From assembly GCA_045631645.1 (NCBI GenBank), contig JAZQVC010000020.1, positions 62,001-126,000 on the forward strand: 64,000 bases of DNA, written 5' to 3'. This stretch comes from SIG459 sp045631645. Its GTDB lineage: Bacteria; Bacillota; Clostridia; Oscillospirales; Oscillospiraceae. Positions 25,380-34,001 of the stretch are shown here, in pieces. A program made the translations under genes and the position numbers. The notes under the pieces were generated by a model. The model saw nothing but the letters and a program-made list of their open reading frames with translations. It was not told where the DNA came from and ran no database searches. The number at the start of each line of letters is the position of its first letter. The stretch's first letter is position 1.

Positions 25380-26747
25380 TTAGAAGCCGAAGCCGCCCAT
25401 TCCGGGGAAGCCACCGCGACCTGCCATGCGCTGCATGCGCTTGAGCTGTTTGCCGCTTTTGCCGTTCATCTGCTTCATCATCTTCTGCATAGCCTCAAAC
25501 TGTTTCAGCAGGCGGTTGACATCAACAACCTGAGTTCCGCTGCCTGCGGCTATACGTTTTTTGCGGCTTGAGCCGATTATTCCGGGATTTTCACGCTCAC
25601 GGGGAGTCATGGAAAGGATAATCGCCTCGGTGCGAGCCATCGCCTTTTCGTCCACATCAACTCCTGCCAGAGCCTTGGCGTCCATACCGGGCATCATGGA
25701 AAGCATTTCCTGCATTCCGCCCATATTACGGATCTGCACCATCTGGTCATAGAAGTCCTGAAGTGTGAACTTATTGGCGCGGAGCTTTTCCTCAAGCTCC
25801 TTTGCCTGTTTCTCATCAAAGGCGCTTTCGGCCTTTTCAATGAGAGTCAGGATATCGCCCATGCCGAGAATTCGGCTTGCCATACGGTCGGGGTGGAAAA
25901 CCTCGATCTGATCCAGCTTTTCGCCTATACCGGCGAACTTGATGGGCTTGCCTGTTACTGCCTTGATGGAGAGGGCTGCACCGCCTCGGGCGTCGCCATC
26001 CAGCTTGGTGAGCATTATTCCGCTTACACCAAGAGCATCATCAAAGCTCTTTGCGGTGGTCACCGCGTCCTGACCTATCATAGCGTCGATAACAAGCATT
26101 ATCTCCGCAGGACGGGTCTCGGCCTTAATGTTTTTGAGCTCGTCCATAAGCTCTTCATCTATATGGAGACGACCGGCAGTGTCAAGGAAGACGAGGTCGT
26201 TACCATGCATCTTTGCGTGGGCAATACCCGCTTTTGCAATTTGAACGGGGTCACCCTGTCCCATCTGGAAGACGGGAATATCCAGCTGTGCGCCAACAGT
26301 TTCAAGCTGTTTGATAGCGGCAGGGCGATAAACGTCACAAGCAACCAGAAGAGGACGCTTGCCCTGCTTGCGCATATATGCGGCAAGCTTTGCGCCATTG
26401 GTGGTTTTACCTGCGCCCTGCAGACCAACCAACATGCAGACGCTGGGGTTTTCGCTGCCTATATTCAGCTTTACGTTTTCGCTGCCCATAAGGGCTATCA
26501 GCTCTTCATTGACGATCTTGATGACCATCTGTGCGGGAGAGAGGCTTTCAAGCACATCGCTGCCCACAGCGCGCTCGCTGACTTTTTTGACGAAGTCCTT
26601 TACTACCTTGTAGCTTACGTCAGCCTCAAGAAGAGCCAGACGAACCTCGCGCATAGCCTCTTTTACATCGGCTTCACTGAGGCGGCCTTTGCCGCGAAGC
26701 TTTTTGAAGGCCGCAGACAATTTTTCGGAAAGGGATTCAAATGCCAT
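25380..26747 (-). CDS. ffh: Signal recognition particle protein Ffh
   Basis: 455 residues. The N domain is followed by the GTPase domain with G1 GLQGAGKTT (about residue 107), G3 DTAGR and G4 TKLDG, and a Met-rich M domain that binds 4.5S RNA and signal sequences, ending GFPGMGGFGF. Ffh targets nascent membrane proteins to FtsY. It follows ylxM in the usual order; the 4.5S RNA gene is not in the window. Confidence 0.96.
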   Translation of the reverse strand: MAFESLSEKLSAAFKKLRGKGRLSEADVKEAMREVRLALLEADVSYKVVKDFVKKVSERAVGSDVLESLSPAQMVIKIVNEELIALMGSENVKLNIGSENPSVCMLVGLQGAGKTTNGAKLAAYMRKQGKRPLLVACDVYRPAAIKQLETVGAQLDIPVFQMGQGDPVQIAKAGIAHAKMHGNDLVFLDTAGRLHIDEELMDELKNIKAETRPAEIMLVIDAMIGQDAVTTAKSFDDALGVSGIMLTKLDGDARGGAALSIKAVTGKPIKFAGIGEKLDQIEVFHPDRMASRILGMGDILTLIEKAESAFDEKQAKELEEKLRANKFTLQDFYDQMVQIRNMGGMQEMLSMMPGMDAKALAGVDVDEKAMARTEAIILSMTPRERENPGIIGSSRKKRIAAGSGTQVVDVNRLLKQFEAMQKMMKQMNGKSGKQLKRMQRMAGRGGFPGMGGFGF

Positions 26748-26771
26748 TTTTATCTCGGCCTCCTTTGGTAG

Positions 26772-27101
26772 TTAGTCGTTAAGCTCCTCCATAATTCGGA
26801 GCATTTCTGCCTTGTTTTCATCATCGGGAAGAGAAGAAATTATTTTCTCCAATTCCTCAAGGCTTTTGCGGCGGCGCACTGTGCGAGAGACAAGCATTGT
26901 CTTGTCCTCAATCTCCAGAAGGCTCTGTTCCGCACGGCGGATGATGTCCCACACAGCCTGGCGGGATACTCCGCTCTGCTCCGCGATTTCCTGAAGGCTC
27001 AGGTCGCTGTTGAAATGGAGGTCATAATACTCTCTCTGCTTTTCTGTAAGCAAATCGCCGTAAAAATCGAAGAGCATGGTATGCATAATTGTATTATCCA
27101 T
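26772..27101 (-). CDS. ylxM: YlxM/UPF0122 helix-turn-helix protein
   Basis: 109 residues from ATG at 27101, with GAGGACA ahead. LLTEKQREYYDLHFNSDLSL followed by QEIAEQSGVSRQAVWDIIRRAE is a sigma-region-4-like helix-turn-helix. YlxM precedes ffh throughout Firmicutes and is thought to affect SRP. A 5' extension in frame to 27212 overlaps the promoter and is rejected. Confidence 0.93.
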   Translation of the reverse strand: MDNTIMHTMLFDFYGDLLTEKQREYYDLHFNSDLSLQEIAEQSGVSRQAVWDIIRRAEQSLLEIEDKTMLVSRTVRRRKSLEELEKIISSLPDDENKAEMLRIMEELND

Positions 27102-27147
27102 TGTCCTCGACCCCCACTGTAAAGGTTTTTTACTTAACGCCTTGGGT

Positions 27148-27176
27148 AGTATACTCTCTTCGATCACCGCTGTCAA
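27148..27176 (-). promoter_or_regulatory. Promoter of the ylxM-ffh-rpsP-khpA-rimM operon
   Basis: On the minus strand perfect TTGACA (27176-27171) and TATACT (27153-27148) are 17 bp apart, 47 bp before the ylxM ATG. Confidence 0.78.
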
Positions 27177-27298
27177 GTGTTTTTCATTAACAGGGCGCAT
27201 CTTTTTGCGCAATAATTTAATTCACAAACGGCAGAATATATGTTATAGTATAAAGTGATTTATTATAAGCTTCATTTCTCTTGGAGGGGGTATCCGTT

Positions 27299-28609
27299 TT
27301 GGATATTAAAAGAAAAGAAATATTTCCCGGAGTGTGGCTCAGTTGCCTGCAGACAGACAAGTTTAAGTCCGACTGTCTGAGCCTCAGCATGCTCACTCAG
27401 CTTGAAAGGGAGACCGTTGCACTCAACGCCCTTGTCCCCCGCGTTTTAAGCCGCGGCACTGCCTTCCACCCCGATATGGATTCCATTTCCGCAGCCTGCG
27501 ACGAGCTTTACGGCGCTCGTATTCTGCCCATTGTCCGCAAAAAGGGCGAGGTTCTCGCTCTCGGTTTTTATGCGGGCTTCATTGCCGACCGCTTCACCCC
27601 CAACGGCGAAAAGCTTCTTGAAAGCGTTGCCCGCCTTCTCGGCGAAATGCTGCTCTCCCCTGCCACCCGCGGCGGTCTTCTTATGAAGAACTATGTGGAA
27701 AGCGAAAAGGAAAAGCTCATTGACGATATTCGCGCACGAATAAACGATAAGCGCGGTTACGCTATCCACCGCCTTATCGAGCAGATGTGCGCCTACGAGG
27801 ATTACGGCTGCGACGATATGGGCGACGAGGCCACCGCCGCCTCCATAAGCTATATAGATCTTACAAAGCATTATCGCAATCTTGTTCAGGAATGCCCCAT
27901 CGAAATTTTCTATTGCGGCAGTTCCTCCCTCCGCCGCGTTGAAGCCGCTCTCAGAGATTCTCTCATGGCTCTTCCCAGAGGCGACATTAACTATGAAATT
28001 GGCACGGACATCCGCATGAACGCCGTTTCCGCTCAGCCCCGTTATTTTGAGGACGAGCTTGATGTAACTCAGGGCAAGCTGGAAATGGGCTTCCGCCTTG
28101 GCGAAATAATGGATGATCCCGATTTTGCCGCCATCCGCGTTTTCAATGCTCTTTACGGCGGAACCGCAACAAGCCGCCTTTTCCTCAATGTTCGCGAAAA
28201 GCTCTCCCTTTGCTACTACGCCGACTCCTTCTGCGACCGTCTCAAGGGAATTATGCTTGTATCTTCCGGCATTGAGTTTGATAAATTCGAAGAAACCAAA
28301 TCCGAAATTCTTGCCCAGCTTGAGGCAATTAGAAATGGCGAATTCAGCGATGAGGAACTTGGCTTTGCCCGCAGGGCAGTTTGCAGCCAGCTTGTTTCCC
28401 TAACCGATTCCCCCGGCGCCCTTGAAGACTTTTATCTCACCCAGACCCTTACAGGTCTCGACTACGGTCCTGACGAATATGCCGCTCTCTGCGACATGGT
28501 AAGCCGCGAGGATATTATTGCCGTTGCAAAGAGCATTGAGCTGGACAGCGTATATTTCCTCAAGGCCGGAGAAAGCTGGGACGAAGACGAGGAGGACGAA
28601 GATGACTAA
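27299..28609 (+). CDS. M16 peptidase-like protein, catalytically inactive type (YmfF/YfmF-like)
   Basis: 436 residues with the M16 (pitrilysin) fold but no HxxEH zinc motif; the corresponding N-terminal stretch reads TAFHPDMDSISAACDELYGA. The later YGGTATSRLFLNVREKLSLCYYA is the conserved M16 C-terminal region. In M16B enzymes one inactive partner pairs with an active one, here the next gene. In Bacillus the pair is annotated as linked to EF-P modification. The start is TTG at 27299 with GGAGGGGG 8 bp upstream. It ends with an acidic tail. Confidence 0.85.
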   Translation: MDIKRKEIFPGVWLSCLQTDKFKSDCLSLSMLTQLERETVALNALVPRVLSRGTAFHPDMDSISAACDELYGARILPIVRKKGEVLALGFYAGFIADRFTPNGEKLLESVARLLGEMLLSPATRGGLLMKNYVESEKEKLIDDIRARINDKRGYAIHRLIEQMCAYEDYGCDDMGDEATAASISYIDLTKHYRNLVQECPIEIFYCGSSSLRRVEAALRDSLMALPRGDINYEIGTDIRMNAVSAQPRYFEDELDVTQGKLEMGFRLGEIMDDPDFAAIRVFNALYGGTATSRLFLNVREKLSLCYYADSFCDRLKGIMLVSSGIEFDKFEETKSEILAQLEAIRNGEFSDEELGFARRAVCSQLVSLTDSPGALEDFYLTQTLTGLDYGPDEYAALCDMVSREDIIAVAKSIELDSVYFLKAGESWDEDEEDEDD

Positions 28610-29885
28610 ATATGAATATCCTCAGGTTGGCGAGGTTATCTATCGCGACACCTTGCCCAACGGTCTGCGTCTTTCTGTTATGACCAAACCCGGTTATAGC
28701 CGCTGCCACGCCTATTTTGCCACAAATTACGGCGGCGCCGACCGCCGTTTCCGCCTTGGTGGAAAGTTTATCGACACTCCTGCAGGCGTTGCTCATTTCC
28801 TTGAGCACAAGATGTTCGACATGCCCGACGGAAGCAATGCTCTTTCCGAGCTTGCAGCCAACGGAGCAGAACCCAACGCCTACACCGCATCCAACATCAC
28901 CGCCTATTATTTTGATTGCACCGACTCTTTCTACGAAAATCTGGAATGTCTCCTCCGCTTCGTCTCCACGCCCTACTTCACCGAAGAGAGCGTGCAGAAA
29001 GAGCAGGGCATAATCGCTCAGGAAATACGCATGTATGAAGACGAGCCGGGCAGTGTTGTTTTCAACTCCCTTATGGGCTGCCTTTATGAGCATCACCCCA
29101 TTCGCGACGATGTTGCGGGAACTGTTGAGTCCATCGCGCAAATCAGCGCCCAGACTCTTTACGACTGCCACAAGGTGTTTTACTCCCCCTGCAATATGAG
29201 CCTCTGCGTTGTTGGCGATGTTGACCCCGAAAAGGTTCGAGCCACCGCTCTTCGTATGCTCCCCTCCGCAGCAGGCGAAGCTCCCGTGAAAGATTACGGC
29301 GAGCCGGAAAGCCTTCTTCCTGCCAGACCCCGTTTTTACCGCGCCATGGAGGTTTCCGCTCCTCAGTTTATGCTGGGCTGCAAACTGCGCGCCGAAAATC
29401 AGGGAGCTATTTCCCTCCGTCAGAAGCTTTTGGCAGGCGCCGCACTGAGCTATCTTTACTCCCGCTCCTCCCCCTTCTATACCCGTCTTTACGGAGAGGG
29501 AATTATCAACACCGATTTTTATATTGAGCTTTATCACGCAGCTGAAACCGCCACCATCCTTGCAGGAGGCGAAAGCCGCGACAGCGAGAGAGTGCTCAGC
29601 GAAATGCTGGCCGAGGCCCGCAAAGCTGCCGACAACGGACTTGATAAGGCGCTTTGGAGCCGCATAAAGAAATCCGCATACGGAGCAAGAGTGAGAGCAC
29701 TCAGTTCCTTTGGCGGACTTTGCGCCGCTATGGCAGACGCGGATTTTGCCGGATATAACTGCCTTGACTCCTTCTCTGTTATGGATTCCATCACCGCTGA
29801 AGAGGTTCAGGCCTTTATTAAAGAAAATATTCGCCCCGAGCGCTTTGCAATGAGCGTTATTACTCCCGCCGCAAAGGAGGAATAA
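28602..29885 (+). CDS. M16 family zinc peptidase (YmfH-like)
   Basis: 427 residues. The inverted zinc motif HFLEH is at about residue 66 within GVAHFLEHKMFDMP, and the downstream Glu lies in EQGIIAQEIRMYEDEP. The active member of the pair, it overlaps the inactive partner by 8 bp (ATGACTAA). An upstream in-frame ATG at 28518 lies inside the partner gene and is rejected. The pair precedes lgt by 3 bp. Substrate peptides are unknown. Confidence 0.88.
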   Translation: MTKYEYPQVGEVIYRDTLPNGLRLSVMTKPGYSRCHAYFATNYGGADRRFRLGGKFIDTPAGVAHFLEHKMFDMPDGSNALSELAANGAEPNAYTASNITAYYFDCTDSFYENLECLLRFVSTPYFTEESVQKEQGIIAQEIRMYEDEPGSVVFNSLMGCLYEHHPIRDDVAGTVESIAQISAQTLYDCHKVFYSPCNMSLCVVGDVDPEKVRATALRMLPSAAGEAPVKDYGEPESLLPARPRFYRAMEVSAPQFMLGCKLRAENQGAISLRQKLLAGAALSYLYSRSSPFYTRLYGEGIINTDFYIELYHAAETATILAGGESRDSERVLSEMLAEARKAADNGLDKALWSRIKKSAYGARVRALSSFGGLCAAMADADFAGYNCLDSFSVMDSITAEEVQAFIKENIRPERFAMSVITPAAKEE

Positions 29886-29888
29886 ACA

Positions 29889-30836
29889 ATGAGAGAAGCA
29901 ATAATTTCATTTCCCATGTTTGGCGAAAACTTCGCCATCAATCCCCCCTACTCCATCAACATCGGCTCATTTTCCATGTATTTTTACGGCATAATAATAG
30001 CCACCGGTCTTCTTCTTGCACTTGTTTACGGCACCAAAAACGGTAAGAGACTGGACATCGAGCCCGACACCCTCTATGACCTTGTTATTTGGGGCGTTAT
30101 CGCAGCCATTATCGGCGCAAGAGCCTACTACTGCGCCTTCAACTGGAGCGCATACGCCGAAAATCCCGCGAAAATTTTCGCCATCCGCGACGGCGGTCTC
30201 GCCATATATGGCGGCATTATCGCAGCCATTATTGCCGTATGGATTCGCTGCAGAATGAAGAAAATCAGCATTTATCCCGCGCTTGATATAATGAGCCTTG
30301 GTCTTCTCATCGGCCAGTTTATGGGTCGCTGGGGCAACTTTTTCAACAGAGAGGCCTATGGCTATGAAACCGATATTTTCTGCCGTATGGGTCTCACTCT
30401 CGGCAGCAACACCATCTATGTCCACCCCACCTTCTTCTATGAAAGCCTTTGGAACTTCATCGGCTTCATAGCCCTGCATTTCTACAGCAAGAAAAATCGC
30501 AAGTATAAGGGACAGTTTTTCATTCTCTATGTTTTCTGGTACGGACTTGGCCGCGCATGGATAGAGGGGCTGCGCAGCGACAGTCTTTGGCTCATACCCG
30601 ATGTTATCCGCGTAAGCCAGCTTATTGCGGCCATCAGCTGTGTTGCCGCCCTTATCGTGTATATCCTTAACGCCCGCCGCCTCAAGGCAGGACTCAAGCC
30701 CATATTCGGCGCAAAGCTTGACGCGGAGGAAACGGATGATATAATAGAAGTTGCAGAAGTAACTCCTGCCGAAATGGCAGAAGAAAATGTAAACGATGAG
30801 CCTGATGCCGCCGCAGGCAAGGGCTTCGAAGAATAA
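29889..30836 (+). CDS. lgt: Prolipoprotein diacylglyceryl transferase
   Basis: 315 residues with seven membrane helices. RDGGLAIYGG (with Tyr in place of the proteobacterial His, as in Firmicutes) and GRWGNFFNREAYG are the Lgt signatures, the latter holding the conserved Arg and Asn. It transfers diacylglyceryl from phosphatidylglycerol to lipobox cysteines, serving the five or more lipoproteins in this window. The C-terminal 40-residue acidic tail is longer than usual. Confidence 0.94.
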   Translation: MREAIISFPMFGENFAINPPYSINIGSFSMYFYGIIIATGLLLALVYGTKNGKRLDIEPDTLYDLVIWGVIAAIIGARAYYCAFNWSAYAENPAKIFAIRDGGLAIYGGIIAAIIAVWIRCRMKKISIYPALDIMSLGLLIGQFMGRWGNFFNREAYGYETDIFCRMGLTLGSNTIYVHPTFFYESLWNFIGFIALHFYSKKNRKYKGQFFILYVFWYGLGRAWIEGLRSDSLWLIPDVIRVSQLIAAISCVAALIVYILNARRLKAGLKPIFGAKLDAEETDDIIEVAEVTPAEMAEENVNDEPDAAAGKGFEE

Positions 30837-30854
30837 ATACAGGAGGCTAACAAA

Positions 30855-31448
30855 ATGGATTTCAACGCTCTTAAAGATAAGTTCCTCAGCAAGCTCAACA
30901 AGTTTGCCGACAACACCAAGGATTTTGCCGAGGTCGCCGCAGATAAGACCAAGGATTTTGCTGAGGTTGCCGCAGATAAGGCAAAAGATTTTGCCGGTGT
31001 TGCCGCCGACAAAACCAAGGACTTTGCCGAAAAGGCCGCCGACAGAGCAAAGGCAGGCGCACGCATTGCCAAGCTCAATATGGAAATTTCCGCCGAGAAG
31101 GACAACATGAAGAAAACCTATCTTGAGATAGGCAAGCTTTATTACGACACCCACAAGGAAAATCCCGAGGGCTTCTTCATTCAGCTTTGCGAAGAAATAG
31201 CCCTTGCTGAAAAGAACATTGCCGACAAGCAGGCTGAAATCGCTTCTCTCAAAACCAAGGGCGAAGATGATTCCATCGAGGTTGAAATTGAAGAATACCC
31301 CGAGGAAGAAACCGCTGAGGAAGAAGACGACGAAGACATCGTTGTTGAGATAGTCGAAGAAGCCGCTGAAGAAGTCGCTGAGGAAGCTGTCGAAGAGGCT
31401 GCTGAAGAAGTCGCTGAAGAAGTCGTCGAAGAGGCTACCGAGGAATAA
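30855..31448 (+). CDS. Repeat-containing protein with LEA-like 11-mers and acidic tail
   Basis: 197 residues. Residues about 18-65 consist of four to five repeats of the form DFAEVAADKTK, an 11-residue amphipathic helical unit as in LEA or apolipoprotein-type helices. A coiled-coil region (about 70-135) follows, with IAKLNMEISAEKDNMKKTYL. The last 60 residues are almost only Glu, Ala and Val. There is no signal or Cys cluster. A zinc-ribbon-less relative of proteins common in Clostridia; the role is unknown. It follows lgt by 18 bp with an AGGAGG site. Confidence 0.7.
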   Translation: MDFNALKDKFLSKLNKFADNTKDFAEVAADKTKDFAEVAADKAKDFAGVAADKTKDFAEKAADRAKAGARIAKLNMEISAEKDNMKKTYLEIGKLYYDTHKENPEGFFIQLCEEIALAEKNIADKQAEIASLKTKGEDDSIEVEIEEYPEEETAEEEDDEDIVVEIVEEAAEEVAEEAVEEAAEEVAEEVVEEATEE

Positions 31449-31460
31449 TTCATCCTACAT

Positions 31461-31501
31461 AAAAAGAAGCAGGACATTTAGTTAGTCCTGCTTCTTTTTT
31501 T
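31461..31501 (+). terminator. Intrinsic terminator of the M16-lgt operon
   Basis: AAGAAGCAGGAC and GTCCTGCTTCTT pair over a 9-base loop, followed by seven T residues. Confidence 0.9.
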
Positions 31502-31574
31502 GCATTTATGGGGGATAGCCGATAAATGTTCTTCGAGAAAAAACATTTATTCTCCGCAAGCGTACATTTTATGC

Positions 31575-31603
31575 TTGCATTTTCATTTTTCCCGTGCTAC
31601 AAT
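31575..31603 (+). promoter_or_regulatory. Promoter of the glycine riboswitch-symporter unit
   Basis: TTGCAT (31575-31580) and TACAAT (31598-31603) are 17 bp apart; transcription would begin about 10 bp before the riboswitch. Confidence 0.62.
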
Positions 31604-31620
31604 GACATCACAAAAATGAA

Positions 31621-31750
31621 TATTCCCTTGGAAACCGTCTGAATTGAAAAAAAAACAGGCGGCGGAGGGAACTCTGGAGAATCTCATTTGATTGAGTACC
31701 GAAGGTGCAAGGCCCAAAGGCCGAATCTCTCAGGTAAAAGGACAGAGCAG
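31621..31750 (+). ncRNA. Glycine riboswitch (single aptamer with upstream ghost domain)
   Basis: The complete aptamer spans about 31671-31748: CTCTGGAGA opens it, CCGAAGGTGCAA is the conserved core, and AATCTCTCAGGTAAAAGGAC with CAGAG closes it. Upstream, TCCCT (31623-31627) and AGGGA (31666-31670) bracket a small hairpin, matching the ghost aptamer seen in single-aptamer glycine riboswitches. An attenuator follows at 31792. The controlled gene is the AGCS symporter, a usual target. Confidence 0.93.
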
Positions 31751-31789
31751 ACATAGACCTCTTCCCTCTTGTCTGCAAAAACTTTTTTT

Positions 31790-31826
31790 CCGGAGTTGCG
31801 TTAGAAAAACGCAGCTTCGTTTTTTA
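31790..31826 (+). terminator. Expression-platform terminator of the glycine riboswitch
   Basis: AGTTGCGTT pairs with AACGCAGCT (one G-T pair) over a short loop, followed by TCGTTTTTT. It lies between the aptamer and the symporter start. Confidence 0.72.
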
Positions 31827-31863
31827 TTCCCAAATCAAGAGCAAGAAAAGAGAGGAAATCACT

Positions 31864-33321
31864 ATGTTGGAATTTTTCGCAAACATCGAATCCGCACTTT
31901 ACCCCATCGTATGCAACATCAACTCCTATTTGTCCAGTTATGTTCTTGTTGTCCTGCTGATAGCGGTCGGACTTTTCTACACCATTAAAACTCGCTTCGT
32001 TCAGATAAGATGCTTCGGCGAAGGCATGCGCCGCGTTTTCGGCAATCTCTCCCTTCGCGGCGGAAAGCAGGAAAGCGGCATGAGCTCCTTCCAGGCTCTT
32101 GCAACCGCTATTGCAGCTCAGGTAGGTACCGGCAACATCATTGGTGCTTCCGGCGCTATCCTCGTCGGCGGTCCCGGCGCCATCTTCTGGATGTGGATTA
32201 TCGCCTTCCTCGGTATGGCCACCATCTATGCTGAGGCTACCCTCGCTCTCGAAACCCGCGAAACCGACGCAAACGGCAACATCAAGGGCGGCCCCGTTTA
32301 CTACATTACCCGCGCATTCAAGGGCGGTTTTGGCAAGTTCCTCGCCGGTTTCTTCGCAGTTGCCATTATCCTCGCCCTGGGCTTCTTCGGCTGCATGGTT
32401 CAGTCCAACTCCATCGGTTCCACTATGCAGACCGCTTTCGGCATCCCCACCTGGGTTATGGGTCTTGTTCTCGTAGTTATCTGCGCTGTTATCTTCCTGG
32501 GCGGCGTTCAGCGCCTTGCATCCGTCACCGAAAAGATCGTTCCCATTATGGCAGGTCTTTTCCTCGTCGGCGGTATCATCGTTCTTCTCGCCCGTATCTC
32601 TTATCTCCCCGCAACCATCGGAATGATCTTCAAGTATGCATTTATGCCTCAGGCCATCATCGGCGGCGCTGTCGGCGCAGCGCTGAAGGAAGCCATTTCT
32701 CAGGGCGCCAAGCGCGGCCTCTTCTCCAATGAAGCCGGTATGGGTTCTACTCCCCACGCACACGCACAGGCCAATGTCAAGACTCCTCACGAGCAGGGCG
32801 TTGTTGCAATGATGGGCGTTTTCATCGACACCTTTGTTGTTCTCACCCTTAACGCACTCGTTATCATCAGCACTCTTTACACCGCCGATGGTCCTCTTGC
32901 AGGCGGCTACACCGGCGCTGTCACCGGCCTCATCAATAAGGCAAACCTCGCCCAGACCGCTTTCGGCGTCATCTTCGGCGAGAACTTCGGCGCCATCTTC
33001 GTTGCAATCTGCCTTTTCTTCTTCGCATTCTCCACCGTTCTTAGCTGGAACCTCTTCGGCAAGATCAACGTTCAGTACCTCTTCGGCAAGAAAAATCCCA
33101 AGGACTGCACCGTTATCTACACCGTTATCGCCCTTGTATTCATCTTCCTGGGCACGCTGGTCTCCAACGACCTCGTATGGGAGCTTACCGACGCATTCAA
33201 CTACCTGATGGTTCTCCCCAACGCTCTCGCACTCTTCGCACTCAGCAGCATCGTTGTTGCAAGCGCCAAGAAGGGCATTGCAGCCAACAAGGAAAGAAAA
33301 GCCGCAAAGAAGGCCGAATAA
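31864..33321 (+). CDS. Alanine or glycine:cation symporter (AGCS family)
   Basis: 485 residues with about eleven membrane helices. ATAIAAQVGTGNIIGASGAI and GGPGAIFWMW are the AGCS signatures for Na+ and amino-acid binding, and RGLFSNEAGMGSTPHAHA is the conserved central segment. The glycine riboswitch upstream argues that glycine is the substrate and that export or catabolic uptake is tuned to its level. Codon choice is strongly biased to C-ending codons, as in well-expressed genes of this genome. Confidence 0.94.
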   Translation: MLEFFANIESALYPIVCNINSYLSSYVLVVLLIAVGLFYTIKTRFVQIRCFGEGMRRVFGNLSLRGGKQESGMSSFQALATAIAAQVGTGNIIGASGAILVGGPGAIFWMWIIAFLGMATIYAEATLALETRETDANGNIKGGPVYYITRAFKGGFGKFLAGFFAVAIILALGFFGCMVQSNSIGSTMQTAFGIPTWVMGLVLVVICAVIFLGGVQRLASVTEKIVPIMAGLFLVGGIIVLLARISYLPATIGMIFKYAFMPQAIIGGAVGAALKEAISQGAKRGLFSNEAGMGSTPHAHAQANVKTPHEQGVVAMMGVFIDTFVVLTLNALVIISTLYTADGPLAGGYTGAVTGLINKANLAQTAFGVIFGENFGAIFVAICLFFFAFSTVLSWNLFGKINVQYLFGKKNPKDCTVIYTVIALVFIFLGTLVSNDLVWELTDAFNYLMVLPNALALFALSSIVVASAKKGIAANKERKAAKKAE

Positions 33322-33341
33322 GTACGCAATCAGATAAAAGT

Positions 33342-33375
33342 AATAAGCCACGACTTTCGTCGTGGCTTATTTTTT
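33342..33375 (+). terminator. Intrinsic terminator of the symporter gene
   Basis: AATAAGCCACGAC and GTCGTGGCTTATT form a perfect 13-bp stem with a TTTC loop and T run. Confidence 0.9.
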
Positions 33376-33392
33376 CGTTATGTAAGGGAACA

Positions 33393-33935
33393 TTAGCCGC
33401 GCCTTCTTATGCAGCAATCCTGTTTACAGCGGATCGAGTCGGTGAATCTTTTCTTTATATCATCTGGCATATGAGCTTCCAGAGCCCTTATAACTTCAGG
33501 GCGGATTTGAAAAACAACACGGCTATAATCCACCTTGGCAAGCTGTTTTCCAATATACCTTTCCTCCGGATTTGTTGAAAAGAATGCGATTGCATAAGGA
33601 TGTTGTGCTAAGGAATAGCCATAGATACCGTAAACTCTGATTTCATTCCATGGCAGAACAAACGGACGCCACCCAAGTCCTCTGCAAGCAATCCCATGGG
33701 GTGTTATCTTGCAGCGAAGCAACAATCGACCGTAAAAACGAGACCTAATTAGCAGAACATCGCAAAAGATTATTCCTCCGGGTATCATAATAATCAATAT
33801 GAATACTAAAGGATCAAAGCTGAGAATAAGAAATTTATAAATGAAGAAACATCCAAGTCCAAAACCGAGTATATTGGCAAATAGCATTCCCAAAAGAATG
33901 AAATATGTGGTGTATCTGTCATATAAGCTAATCAA
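33393..33935 (-). CDS. Small membrane protein of unknown function
   Basis: 180 residues with two membrane helices (about 9-33 and 40-62), then a soluble C-terminal domain of about 110 residues. ITPHGIACRGLGWRPFVLPWNEIRVYGIY resembles the strand pattern of bacterial PH-type domains, but this is tentative. The start is TTG at 33935 with GGTGGTGAG upstream. It is the last of a set of unrelated small genes on the minus strand, all more AT-rich than the flanking symporter. Confidence 0.6.
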   Translation of the reverse strand: MISLYDRYTTYFILLGMLFANILGFGLGCFFIYKFLILSFDPLVFILIIMIPGGIIFCDVLLIRSRFYGRLLLRCKITPHGIACRGLGWRPFVLPWNEIRVYGIYGYSLAQHPYAIAFFSTNPEERYIGKQLAKVDYSRVVFQIRPEVIRALEAHMPDDIKKRFTDSIRCKQDCCIRRRG

Positions 33936-34001
33936 AAAGTCTCACCACCCAGATTCTAAATGTTACAGTTCGTTCCGCTCACTCAGTTACTCGTTCATTT
34001 C

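Noticed and set aside
30527..31108. Minus-strand Ser/Ala repeat protein opposite the LEA-like repeats
   Set aside because: It is an antisense shadow of the 11-mer repeat gene with no start signal.
31801..33351. 516-codon minus-strand frame opposite the symporter
   Set aside because: It is an antisense artefact of the GC-biased codons of the AGCS gene, and it runs across the terminator at 33342.
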